Positions 28,601-36,052 of a stretch of 64,000 bases of DNA are shown here, piece by piece. This DNA is from Prevotella sp. Lineage in GTDB: Bacteria; Bacteroidota; Bacteroidia; Bacteroidales; Bacteroidaceae. The translations under genes and the position numbers were made by a program. The notes under the pieces were generated by a model. That model was not told the DNA's origin, ran no database searches, and was given only the letters and a program-made list of their open reading frames with translations. The stretch is taken from assembly GCA_022511075.1 (NCBI GenBank), contig JAFLSE010000005.1, positions 35,403 through 99,402 of the forward strand. Direction: 5' to 3'. Each line of letters begins with the position of its first letter. The first letter of the stretch is position 1.

Positions 28601-31217
28601 TGCTAATGTCAAATGTGCCTTCCTCCAATATCTTGCCTTTCTCGCCGCTGCCGCTCACGATGCTGTAGAAAACGTGAACATCGTTGTCGCTGCTGCCGAG
28701 CATTATTGTGAGCGGACTGCCGTCGCGTGCAAACCTCTCGGCACTCTGATAGAAGAACGAGCGAGTGTATTCGGCTGGCGACTTGTCGGTGAGGCGGAAT
28801 ATGGTAAATTCCTGTTTCAGTGTGTCGCCCTCGCATATTGCTAACAAAGTGTGTTTGCCTGATTTCAGAGCCTTTACTTTTGCTGATATGTCGATGCTCT
28901 TGCCGTCGGTAACTGCCGTTTTCATATCCTCGCCGTCAAAGCCCCATTTAAACTGCTTTTCCACGTTGTTGCCGAGGGCGTTGAGATAACGGAAGGTTAT
29001 GGTCTTGAGGTTGTCTGCCAGATACTGCTCATTGAGGTCGCACACAAGCATGCCTTGCTTTGCCGACAATGGCAGCAGCGTAACGGCGTTGTGGGTCTCA
29101 CCTGCCATATCGGTAACATCGGCATTCACCTCGATGTTGAACATAGTCCTCAATGGCATAATGCCGTCGTTGGCATCTGCGCCGCTTATCGGCACGGCTA
29201 TCGTAAACTCACCATTCTCATCTGACATTGTTGTGCCCGTCTCGAGCAACTTGCCTGAATATGACGATGCCTCCGTATGATACATATTCCAGACATAGCG
29301 CCAGAAGGGAACTTTCAGACCAATAGTATAACTCACCTTTGCTCCCTGCACGGGCACGCCCGAATAGGTCATTGCCCTGCCTTTAAGCATCACGGTGTCG
29401 CCAATGGCGTATGATGTCTTTACCTCGTCGAACTCAACGGTAAATGCAGGGCGCTTGTATTCCTCCACCCTTATCGACTTTCCTGCGCCATTAACCCTTA
29501 TGCTGTAAATACCGTTCAGCGAGTTTACAGGCAGCGAAAACTCTGCGCTCACCTTGCCAAACTCATCTGTTGTCAGCGTCTTTTCAGCCAACACTTTGTT
29601 GTTTGCATCGCGCAGCACGGCGGTGACACTCTTGCCTGCCACGGCGGTATTATCCACGTTGTTTTTGTTTTCATAAACCACGGCTGCCATTTTCACAATC
29701 TGTCCCGGACGGTACAAAGCCTTGTCGGTCATCACGAAGGTCTGCTCCATCGGCTTTGTGTTGTTGTAAAAATAATAACTGCCTAAAATATGGCTTGCGG
29801 CGGCAGCCTTGTCGGTGTCGGTATAGGCGTGGATATTGCCCGAATAGTCGCCGCTTGAATCGTAGTACACTTCGCCCTTTGCATCGCAGGTAAGCGTGGT
29901 TTTCAACTGGCGCGTGCCGTTTCTATTAACAAAAATACTAATCTTCGCACCTGGCAATGGCTGTCCTGTCGTGGCACTCACTACGGCATAGCGCATGCGG
30001 TTGTAGGCATTGCTCTGACCTATGCAGAACACGTCGCTAACATAATACAGCGAACGCACGGCAGGAATATCGTCGGCAGAAGCCTCTATCATATACACGC
30101 CTACGGGCAGTCCGCACAATTCAAATTCATCGCTCTGCAACTCGTATTCAGGCACAGCCTCACCCTGCCCGTTCTTGTCGTAGCGTTTCACAATCGTCTT
30201 GTCCGTCAGCAAGCGAGCCTTTGCCTGCAACTGCTTCAAGTCGTTGGTGTTTGTGGGCGAAAGCCTTGTATCGCCGTTCACGCCCAACTTATATATTTTC
30301 AGTGTCAGTTGCTTGATGTTGCGAATATCCTCAAGTTTTATCTTTTGTGCCTCGTCGGGGCGCACTTGGTTGCGCTCAATATTTACCCTAAACTGCGGAT
30401 TTATGAGTTGCTTTTCGGCATTGAGCAGGTTTGCGCCTTTCTTCCAACTGCCCCAGCGACTTATGGCACTGCGCACAAACTCAATCCTTTCCTTCGGAGT
30501 GTTCTCGCCTATCTTGTATTGCAGTCGCATTGCAGCCACCTCACCAGCAACGTCAAGGTCGCCATATTCTGTAAGCAACGAGTCGAGTGCTGCCGCCATT
30601 GCGTCAGTATTGCGTCCGCTCCTTTCCAATAGCCACATTGCCGAAAGACACGCGGCACGCCTATTGCCAACGGACACATAGTAATCGTGCATAGCATCAT
30701 AACTATCAAGCGAAATGCCCACAACGCTCAGCAAATCGTTGTCGAATATCCCGCTGTCCACACCCTTTTCAATTATCTCGCCGTATGCCTCTGCCTTTGT
30801 CTTTGCAAGCAGTTTAGGGTTTGCAAGAGCCTGCGCAGTATATTCTTTTGCACGTTCCTCATCACCGCACACCCTGCCAAGTACAGCACAATATACAGCC
30901 TTCAGCACCTCATCCTTTTGTGCCGTCATCTGCGCATCAAGCCGTTCTATTGCCGGTTGTATGGAGTCAGGCGATATCCTGCCCTTTGCATCCAGCAATT
31001 TCACTTCCGCCTTCAGCAGATTACCGTATTGCCTCCCTGCTTTCGCCTTGTCCGCTATTTGCTGCAATACCTTTATTTCCTCTCTCGGCAGGTCTTTTTT
31101 GTTTGCGTTTTCCACCTGCTGCCATAACTGTGTCATATTTTGTGCCGATGTTACCAATGTAAATGCCATCATCAATACAATACAAATATATTTTCTCATA
31201 CCATTCACGTTTTTCAT
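25650..31217 (-). CDS. Alpha-2-macroglobulin family protein
   Basis: 1855 residues with a signal peptide (RKYICIVLMMAFTLVTSAQ); start could be 31217 or the ATG at 31199. Bacterial alpha-2-macroglobulins trap or inhibit proteases in the envelope. The order is helical N-terminus, MG domains including MTDKALYRPGQIVKMAAVVYE (MG2), a bait-like variable part around residues 960-1060, the A2M core LTTWRFLGIAHTKDIAVG, then the helical thioester domain (SWGWMPRMEGSSYMTTSVADMLVRLN in pieces). The thioester CxEQ is absent; the corresponding stretch reads HNDCSVCQATALY. A C-terminal MG domain ends the protein. It heads an operon with DUF1573. Confidence 0.9.
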   Translation of the reverse strand: MKNVNGMRKYICIVLMMAFTLVTSAQNMTQLWQQVENANKKDLPREEIKVLQQIADKAKAGRQYGNLLKAEVKLLDAKGRISPDSIQPAIERLDAQMTAQKDEVLKAVYCAVLGRVCGDEERAKEYTAQALANPKLLAKTKAEAYGEIIEKGVDSGIFDNDLLSVVGISLDSYDAMHDYYVSVGNRRAACLSAMWLLERSGRNTDAMAAALDSLLTEYGDLDVAGEVAAMRLQYKIGENTPKERIEFVRSAISRWGSWKKGANLLNAEKQLINPQFRVNIERNQVRPDEAQKIKLEDIRNIKQLTLKIYKLGVNGDTRLSPTNTNDLKQLQAKARLLTDKTIVKRYDKNGQGEAVPEYELQSDEFELCGLPVGVYMIEASADDIPAVRSLYYVSDVFCIGQSNAYNRMRYAVVSATTGQPLPGAKISIFVNRNGTRQLKTTLTCDAKGEVYYDSSGDYSGNIHAYTDTDKAAAASHILGSYYFYNNTKPMEQTFVMTDKALYRPGQIVKMAAVVYENKNNVDNTAVAGKSVTAVLRDANNKVLAEKTLTTDEFGKVSAEFSLPVNSLNGIYSIRVNGAGKSIRVEEYKRPAFTVEFDEVKTSYAIGDTVMLKGRAMTYSGVPVQGAKVSYTIGLKVPFWRYVWNMYHTEASSYSGKLLETGTTMSDENGEFTIAVPISGADANDGIMPLRTMFNIEVNADVTDMAGETHNAVTLLPLSAKQGMLVCDLNEQYLADNLKTITFRYLNALGNNVEKQFKWGFDGEDMKTAVTDGKSIDISAKVKALKSGKHTLLAICEGDTLKQEFTIFRLTDKSPAEYTRSFFYQSAERFARDGSPLTIMLGSSDNDVHVFYSIVSGSGEKGKILEEGTFDISNQYYTRSFKYLPEYGNGIAVSLAWVKDGKCYSYNTNIERPEPDNKLTMQWTTFRDRLSPGQKEEWTLSVKKSDGTPADAQLMATMFDKSLDQLMRYDATFLPINRLTLPMTHWISMWAYPINWWRAKEMKYVTVESPKFSQFYNWVTSPSLFMRRGGILTRNTMMKARGAMLVADAAADMAVEEESVVMMSAKQAAPAYQGLHGFTAGANEAGAEAPVADFDDGASPQGEQVQMRENLNETAFFYPALHTDNDGNITIKFTLPEALTTWRFLGIAHTKDIAVGMLEGEAVAQKEVMVQPNMPRFVRVGDKAQIQARIVNLSELQKSGTATIQLIDPATESVVYTQSTEFAVEAGKTTVATFDYEPTEDAPALLVCKIMASGDGFGDGEQHYLPILPRKERVTKTVTFTQTEPGTKTIDIAKMFETSDKARLTVEYTNNPAWLVVQALPQMATPHNDCSVCQATALYSNTLGQHIASKVPALRSLIAQWNMESGAETSLMGNLAKDGELKDIILNETPWLNDADSEADQRRMLGTYFDENLMEMRKSAAVENLRNLQKDDGSWGWMPRMEGSSYMTTSVADMLVRLNTMTGSQSTTRDMLDKALRWLDKEAVKEVAELKKQQKKRNAVVFPSRRMLQYLYLRSLDNSNVNAETRAAIDYLMPLLKKEIKKQSMYEKAMTAVILQKQGETKLAKEYLQSLKEYTVYKEDMGRYFDTPRAEYSWRDYRIPTQAMAIVALQAIAPDDRQTLAEMQRWLLQEKRTQAWDTPLNSVDAIYAFLCDNSLSTNVEPARITIDGKLLEMPQATAGIGYQKTSMEGTGGATLAVEKTSGATSWGSVYAQFMKPATDVSASGTELSVKREVLVIDGDKRRPLSASDELTVGDRVVVRITITAGRDLDFVQVSDRRAACMEPVTRLSGYKGYHYETPKDNRTDYFFDRMAKGRHVVETEYYIDRAGTYASGTCIAECAYSPEFRAVDGGSKINVK

Positions 31218-31257
31218 TAAACAATATGCCCTTGCGTTTTCCTTGAAAACAACGTTA

Positions 31258-31265
31258 CAAAAGTA
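31258..31265 (-). promoter_or_regulatory. Promoter -7 box for macroglobulin operon
   Basis: TACTTTTG on the minus strand, 40 bases upstream of the start. Confidence 0.55.
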
Positions 31266-31471
31266 CTATTTTTTATCATAACGCACAAATCTTTTTCATT
31301 TCCTTAAAATAACAATACCAATTTTATAATATTTTATATTATAGAAATACCATTTCCCTTATAAATCTGACAAATATATCTTTTTCTGCTGATTTTTCCT
31401 TGGGAAGCTATTTTCGACAGCTCTTTTATTTTTTTAACAGCTGTTTTTTATTGACAATCGGAAAAAGTTAT

Positions 31472-31479
31472 TATCTTTG
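31472..31479 (+). promoter_or_regulatory. Promoter for rod RNA/SPFH operon
   Basis: TATCTTTG, perfect -7 box, with TTGAC at 31451-31455, 18 bases upstream, as -33 element. It is the only good box between the macroglobulin gene and the SPFH gene, so transcription begins about 31484, 400 bases before the first start codon. Confidence 0.7.
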
Positions 31480-31484
31480 CAAAG

Positions 31485-31880
31485 TCTTAATCTTGATGCA
31501 AGATGTTGTGCCGTGAAGCCAGTATTGGTGTAGTGGTAACGACAGCAGATAGAAGAAAGACGTATATATGTAAAAGGCGTTTTCTGGACGCTTTGGTTTT
31601 GACGATGTAAGAACTTCGCAACTTCAAACTGATTGTCAAAAACAAAGCAACGGAAACGCCCCATAATGGTGTATCAACTTACGGCTTCACATAAGCCGTG
31701 TATAATTGTATACATATTAGCGTGGGGCTTTTCGCGTTGCTCGGTTGGACAATCAGGGTAATGCGAAGACCTTTACATCGTGGACCGGGCACAGAACTGG
31801 CTCCACACTTTTTGTATATGTACCGAACAAACCTAAAATTATAACATCTGCTGTGGTAGCCGGGCAGAACAGGTTGGTGT
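31485..31880 (+). ncRNA. Long rod-folding RNA (leader or independent ncRNA)
   Basis: No reading frame is convincing here, but the two halves are complementary through nested stems in the right order. Stems: 31542-31550 with 31846-31854 (9 of 9); 31562-31576 with 31808-31823 (all paired with G-U and one bulge); 31603-31610 with 31773-31780 (8 of 8); 31614-31620 with 31762-31768 (7 of 7); 31629-31637 with 31748-31756 (9 of 9); 31646-31662 with 31724-31741 (one mismatch, one bulge); and hairpin 31681-31687 with 31693-31699. Together these form a rod over 310 bases with small internal loops. The promoter at 31472 would transcribe it. It may be the 5' leader of the SPFH operon or a separate RNA; I recognise no known family. 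Confidence 0.65.
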
Positions 31881-31889
31881 ATAGACATT

Positions 31890-33002
31890 ATGGCTATAAT
31901 AGATGTTTTGAAATATGACGGACCGAGCAATGTTTTGGCATGGAAATGGCGTCCCCAAGAACGTCCTCAAAAGCGGCATTTTGAATTGTTTGGGAAAGCA
32001 CGCGACTATGATATACGGCAGGAGCAGCTGCGATACGGAACGCAGTTGATCGTAAACCAATCACAGATAGCGGTATTTGTGAAAGACGGACAGATTGCCG
32101 ATATATTTTCGGCTGGTCGCTATACGTTGTCAAGTAAGAATCTTCCTATTCTTGACAGACTGATTGGTTTGCCGTTCGGACATCAGACACCTTTCAAGGC
32201 AGAAGTCTACTACCTGAATAAGTCTGTTATCATGGATACGAGGTTTGAGCTGCCTGCGTTTAATATGCTTGAGCCTAATTTCCGTGTTCCGATTCCACTA
32301 AAAGCCAAAGGAAGTTTTGCCATAAGGGTAGGCGAAGCACGAAATTTCCTGAATAAGATTTTGGGTACAATGCCCGATTTGGATGCTGAGCAAATAAAGG
32401 AATACTTCCGAGGAGTGATTACGGAGAATATAAAATCGGCAATCACGGGAATAGCAAAACAGCAAAATATCAATCCTTTGGAATTAGAGGCAACCGTGGC
32501 AGATGTAGCAGATGCTGTGAGACAATCAATGGCAGAGACGATTGAAAGGTATGGCATAAAATTGGAGATGCTTAATATCGAAGGTGTTTCCATTATAGAT
32601 GACGACCCTCGTGTACAAAATGTGGTGGCAGACTATCACCGCCTAATGTCCGAGGATATGCAAGAACGTCTGCGGTTAAGGCGGCGTGCAGAGAATATTG
32701 ATGTCTACAAGGTTGAACGGACATTTGACACTACGGAAAAGGTTGCAGAGAATATCGGCGGAAATGACGGACAATCGGGTAATATATTAGGAACAATGGT
32801 CGGCTTGGGTATGGTCAATCCGTTAGGCAATGTAATGGGTAATATTGTCGGTAATATGACATCAAATAATGCAACGCATACTAATGTAGACAAAGATGCG
32901 ATATTGAAAATGCTGAAAGACCTAAATGAACTCAAATCCGCAGGTATACTTACTGAAGAGGAATTTACGGAAAAAAAGAAAGAATTATTATCTAAACTAT
33001 AA
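31890..33002 (+). CDS. SPFH-domain (virion core-like, YdjI-type) protein with SHOCT tail
   Basis: 370 residues, no signal peptide. The N-terminal two thirds match the SPFH proteins called 'virion core protein' or YdjI (MAIIDVLKYDGPSNVLAWKW, VNQSQIAVFVKDGQIADIFSAG, a typical start). SPFH proteins oligomerise on membranes as scaffolds. Residues about 300-330 are a G/N-rich stretch (GTMVGLGMVNPLGNVMGN), and the last 35 form a SHOCT motif (LKDLNELKSAGILTEEEFTEKK). In Bacillus, ydjI follows pspA and a zinc-ribbon gene; here zinc-ribbon genes also follow but no pspA is present. First of four same-strand genes with 12, 4 and 14 base gaps. Confidence 0.8.
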   Translation: MAIIDVLKYDGPSNVLAWKWRPQERPQKRHFELFGKARDYDIRQEQLRYGTQLIVNQSQIAVFVKDGQIADIFSAGRYTLSSKNLPILDRLIGLPFGHQTPFKAEVYYLNKSVIMDTRFELPAFNMLEPNFRVPIPLKAKGSFAIRVGEARNFLNKILGTMPDLDAEQIKEYFRGVITENIKSAITGIAKQQNINPLELEATVADVADAVRQSMAETIERYGIKLEMLNIEGVSIIDDDPRVQNVVADYHRLMSEDMQERLRLRRRAENIDVYKVERTFDTTEKVAENIGGNDGQSGNILGTMVGLGMVNPLGNVMGNIVGNMTSNNATHTNVDKDAILKMLKDLNELKSAGILTEEEFTEKKKELLSKL

Positions 33003-33014
33003 ATTTATCAGATT

Positions 33015-33518
33015 ATGAAATGTTCAAAATGTGGTTTTGAAAATGATAGCGATGCTTTATTTTGTGAGAAATGCGGAGCGTCCCTTTCAAACAAAAGAGT
33101 AAACAATGTGTCATGGATTCGACGAAATTGGAGTTGGATGTGTGTATTTGCAGGTCTTTTATTGCTACTTGTAAGTATGATTTTAAATGATGAACGTTTT
33201 TTTAGATATAATTTAGGAGAATCATGTCACGTTTTTTTCTTTGACAACAGTTGTTGGGGAATTCTTCTTATTGGAAGTTTTGTTTGGTTATCTAAGATAT
33301 TATGCACCAAGCAATCAATTGCAAGATGGATAATTTGGCTATTATTTGGTATAGGCGTATTTTTTCTATTTAATATAGTAAATATTTATAAACAGATACA
33401 CTACGGACCTAACGGAGAAATGATAACTCAAGGCGGTGGAGTTTTGGGACCACATATATTAGTTATTATATTATGGGCATACTCTATAAAAAAAGAGAAC
33501 TCTTATAAAATTTGTTAG
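33015..33518 (+). CDS. Zinc-ribbon membrane protein
   Basis: 167 residues. The N-terminus is a zinc ribbon, MKCSKCGFENDSDALFCEKCG, here read as two CxxC pairs 14 residues apart. Three membrane helices follow (WMCVFAGLLLLLVSMIL, the segment around CWGILLIGSFVWL, and IIWLLFGIGVFFLFNIV), with a fourth short hydrophobic part near the end. Codon use is AT-rich compared with the flanking core genes. The layout resembles the YdjG type (zinc ribbon plus membrane helices). Function unknown. Confidence 0.7.
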   Translation: MKCSKCGFENDSDALFCEKCGASLSNKRVNNVSWIRRNWSWMCVFAGLLLLLVSMILNDERFFRYNLGESCHVFFFDNSCWGILLIGSFVWLSKILCTKQSIARWIIWLLFGIGVFFLFNIVNIYKQIHYGPNGEMITQGGGVLGPHILVIILWAYSIKKENSYKIC

Positions 33519-33522
33519 ATTT

Positions 33523-33945
33523 ATGATTTGTCCAAATTGCGAAAGAATAATTAAAGATGATATTGCCCAATGTCCTCATTGCGGCTGTCATTTTTCTGTG
33601 AAAGAAAATAAAGAAGAAGTCTCTAACAAGCAAAATGAAACTTTTGTGATGCCACCTGTTGTTGAAAGTAATTCAACGAAAGAGGAGAAACAAGAGAATA
33701 CTACTCCTATTGTACTTCCTGTTGTTGAGAGTAAGCCTGTAATAGAGGAAAAGTCCGAAAAGGAAGCGCTTCCACAAATTGAAGAGAAACAGGAAGCGGT
33801 TGTGCAGGACATACCGGAGGCGGAAGTTGAGTTTGTTGAAGAAAATGCACCACAAGAACCTGATTTCAAGTTTTGTAAGAATTGTGGGAAGAAGATAAAT
33901 GCTACTGCAAGTTTTTGTAAGTATTGTGGAAAAGCAACTAAGTAG
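33523..33945 (+). CDS. Protein with zinc ribbons at both ends
   Basis: 140 residues, soluble. It begins with MICPNCERIIKDDIAQCPHCG and ends with FCKNCGKKINATASFCKYCG, two treble-clef/zinc-ribbon pairs. Between them lie about 85 residues rich in Glu, Val and Pro, probably unstructured. Such a double-ended adaptor could link two partners. It starts four bases after the previous stop, so translation is probably coupled. Confidence 0.7.
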   Translation: MICPNCERIIKDDIAQCPHCGCHFSVKENKEEVSNKQNETFVMPPVVESNSTKEEKQENTTPIVLPVVESKPVIEEKSEKEALPQIEEKQEAVVQDIPEAEVEFVEENAPQEPDFKFCKNCGKKINATASFCKYCGKATK

Positions 33946-33959
33946 AATACATATATAAA

Positions 33960-34301
33960 ATGAAAAATATAATTTTTATAGCAGGACTAATATTATTGGG
34001 TTTTAATACTCTAATCGGATTGATAATTAGTGTATATCCAACATTTAATTTTCTGATGACTGATTTAAGTATCATCATATCAACAGTGTTGTTGTATGTT
34101 GTTGGAAGCATCAAATTGGACGATGGGTATAAAATTGGATTAAGCTGGTTGTTTCTATTTACAGGAGTGATACGAACTCTTTGCTGTATCGTGCTCCCCG
34201 ATTATATAGAAAATAATATAGTATTACTAATAATAGTCGGATTCCTGTTTTTTGAATTACTTTGTACATCAATTTGCTATATTACGACAAATAAGAGTTA
34301 G
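33960..34301 (+). CDS. Small membrane protein, unknown function
   Basis: 113 residues, about four hydrophobic helices (IIFIAGLILLGFNTLIGLII, LSIIISTVLLYVVGSI, SWLFLFTGVIRTLCCIVL and IVLLIIVGFLFFELLCTSI). No motif recognised. AT-rich. Last gene of the SPFH cluster; it faces the Abi gene across 123 bases. Confidence 0.6.
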   Translation: MKNIIFIAGLILLGFNTLIGLIISVYPTFNFLMTDLSIIISTVLLYVVGSIKLDDGYKIGLSWLFLFTGVIRTLCCIVLPDYIENNIVLLIIVGFLFFELLCTSICYITTNKS

Positions 34302-34424
34302 GTAAGAAAATTCATATTATGTTATATTGCGAATTACATAGAAATATCAGCCAACGTTCCTACGAGCGGTTTTTATCCTATCTGTAGTTTGCTCCAGCAA
34401 ACATACTGCTTTTATGCAATGGCA

Positions 34425-35318
34425 TTATCTCCAGAGTTGTTCCATTTCCCAATTCTTCTGGAAATTCATTGCACGTTTGTTTATATGTGGGTATTTGATG
34501 AATAGCCAATTGATTTGGCTGGCAAAGTTATTGTTTGGCTCTATTATGTTAAGGAGGTATTTAATCATACACATCACATAATAAATCCTGTTTGTCTTTA
34601 TCCCTTGCGTTACAAAAGGGTATGAGAAACTCTTGGGAATCTTCGGCTGAATGCGGAGATTTCTGTTCCATAACCTGCTGTGGTGCGCACAAATATTACG
34701 CACATATACAAGAGAGTGAATCCAAGACTCAAATACAGTGTCTTTCAAACCATAGTAATTGGCAATATCACGTTTGCATATACCTGCATTGACACATTTG
34801 TAAAACAGAGAAAGAGTACCGAAAGAACTAACCTCCATTGCCATCCAACTTGGAGGCAATGTATTTGTGTAAGTATGAAAGAAACTTACTATTTGTTCAT
34901 CGTCACTCCTGCGAAGTTCACGGTTTATGCTGTTTAGCAAATCTAAATGATTGTTGACGTTTCTGAAGTTGGTGGGGTCTGAATACCAAAACTGATTAGT
35001 GGCAGTTGACATTATCTCACTAAACTTTGTCCTTATAGAAACTTCTATTTGCTCTATTCTCTGGAATATCAATTTGCGGAGGCTTGAATCGAATCTGTAT
35101 AGTTCTACAACTTGTTCAAAAGTTGCACCATTCCTGTAGATATGGTTTACCTTGTCCGATTGAAACGGATAAAGATAACCTTTCATTCGGAACATACTAA
35201 CGTTCTGCAATATGTGTGCAGCCTGAACTTCATCGCCGAAAGCGAGGTTTCGGCTTTTGAGCAATTGGATTTGCTCGTTCACAGACAATGGTGAATCTGT
35301 ATATGCTGTTTTTGTCAT
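34425..35318 (-). CDS. Abi-family (AbiD/F-like) HEPN protein
   Basis: 297 residues, the normal length for the Abi_2 family. Motifs: LLKSRNLAFGDEVQAAHIL near the N-terminus, VELYRFDSSLRKLIFQRIEQ (75-95), PSWMAMEVSSFGTLS (156-170) and the HEPN RNase motif YVRNICAHHSRLWN with Arg207 and His212 (Rx4H). Family members cause abortive infection in lactococci, and recent work links AbiF-like proteins to an adjacent structured RNA and to the origin of Cas13. The catalytic pair is intact. Its promoter lies 65 bases upstream and would first transcribe a hairpin ending in a T-run (see 35325-35376). No partner protein gene is present. Confidence 0.85.
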   Translation of the reverse strand: MTKTAYTDSPLSVNEQIQLLKSRNLAFGDEVQAAHILQNVSMFRMKGYLYPFQSDKVNHIYRNGATFEQVVELYRFDSSLRKLIFQRIEQIEVSIRTKFSEIMSTATNQFWYSDPTNFRNVNNHLDLLNSINRELRRSDDEQIVSFFHTYTNTLPPSWMAMEVSSFGTLSLFYKCVNAGICKRDIANYYGLKDTVFESWIHSLVYVRNICAHHSRLWNRNLRIQPKIPKSFSYPFVTQGIKTNRIYYVMCMIKYLLNIIEPNNNFASQINWLFIKYPHINKRAMNFQKNWEMEQLWR

Positions 35319-35324
35319 ATAATA

Positions 35325-35376
35325 TAAAAAAGGCTTACCTTAAGCGCGCTGTTCTTCGGGAAGCGAGGTAAGCATG
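35325..35376 (-). ncRNA. Stem-loop RNA with terminator upstream of abi
   Basis: On the minus strand the predicted start near 35376 is followed at once by GCTTACC (35373-35367), which pairs perfectly with GGTAAGC (35339-35333). Inside are GC-rich sub-hairpins such as CTTC-cc-GAAG. The stem is followed by CTTTTTTA, so most transcripts should end just before the abi ATG at 35318. This has the shape of a short RNA antitoxin or attenuator. Coordinates of the RNA ends are inferred. Confidence 0.6.
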
Positions 35377-35382
35377 TTGTTG

Positions 35383-35390
35383 CAAAGGTA
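35383..35390 (-). promoter_or_regulatory. Promoter -7 box for abi leader RNA
   Basis: TACCTTTG on the minus strand, perfect match, about seven bases before the stem-loop. Confidence 0.65.
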
Positions 35391-35472
35391 ATGTTTTGTT
35401 TTTAATCATACAAGTTTTTATATGAAAAATACATTATGATTACAATAAATTAACGTTTGATGCGTAAAAGGA

Positions 35473-35505
35473 AATGCGGAGAAAACAGCAATTATTCTCC
35501 GCATT
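35473..35505. terminator. Hairpin with 11-bp stem
   Basis: AATGCGGAGAA (35473-35483) and TTCTCCGCATT (35495-35505) are perfect complements with an 11-base loop; T-rich sequence follows on the plus strand. No gene ends just before it on either strand, so it may insulate abi from the next gene or end an unseen short RNA. Confidence 0.6.
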
Positions 35506-35629
35506 TTTGCGTAGAATAGCAAGCCGCTTGTCTTAATATGCATCGAAAATATGTGTTTAATAATTGCAAAAAAATAAAAAAACGCTCAGAAAGAGTACTG
35601 TCGGTTGCATATTTTGCCGAAAACTTTAG

Positions 35630-35637
35630 TAACTTTG
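35630..35637 (+). promoter_or_regulatory. Promoter -7 box for HExxH gene
   Basis: TAACTTTG, 42 bases upstream of the ATG at 35680. Confidence 0.55.
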
Positions 35638-35679
35638 CAGCAGACTGCAAATATTTGATAAATAGGAATTATCGTCCAC

Positions 35680-36006
35680 ATGAAGAAATTAGGGCACAGG
35701 ATATATTTGGTGAAGAGGCTTCCGATGAGCAAGGAATATTACGCCATTTGCTTGTTTGGATTTGTCTTTTCGTTGCGACCATTGAACGCAACGGAACTGA
35801 ATCACGAAAAGATACATGCCGCACAGCAAAGGGAACTGCTTTATATTCCGTTTTTCATTTGGTATGTTGTGGAGTGGCTCGTGCTGCTGTGCAAGTACAG
35901 AAACTGGAACAAGGCATATTTTAATATAAGGTTTGAGAAAGAGGCCTACAAGCATCAGAACGACCTGAAATATCTGGCAAATAGGAAACATTATCGCTAT
36001 TGCTGA
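35680..36006 (+). CDS. Small membrane protein with HExxH motif
   Basis: 108 residues. It has NHEKIHAAQQRELL, an HExxH zinc-peptidase motif (His62 region), followed by a membrane helix IPFFIWYVVEWLVLLC and then FEKEAYKHQND, whose Glu could be the third zinc ligand. Similar short proteins of unknown function occur across Bacteroidetes. A second possible start is ATG 35725, which would still include the motif. Protease activity is inference from the motif alone. Confidence 0.65.
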   Translation: MKKLGHRIYLVKRLPMSKEYYAICLFGFVFSLRPLNATELNHEKIHAAQQRELLYIPFFIWYVVEWLVLLCKYRNWNKAYFNIRFEKEAYKHQNDLKYLANRKHYRYC

Positions 36007-36052
36007 CTTTCTTTAACACTATCGTGACATATTTATACCACTGACGTCTTTT

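Noticed and set aside
25879..30681. Long plus-strand frames opposite the macroglobulin gene
   Set aside because: They are antisense shadows of a well-supported 1855-residue protein, with no promoter boxes or domain motifs.
31485..31880. Retron msr-msd region or tmRNA/RNase P gene
   Set aside because: No reverse transcriptase gene is nearby, and none of the conserved tmRNA or RNase P sequence blocks is visible. The rod fold alone does not justify either call.
35538..35924. 128-residue frame overlapping the HExxH gene
   Set aside because: It begins upstream of the promoter box at 35630 and has no family features; the frame with the HExxH motif fits better.
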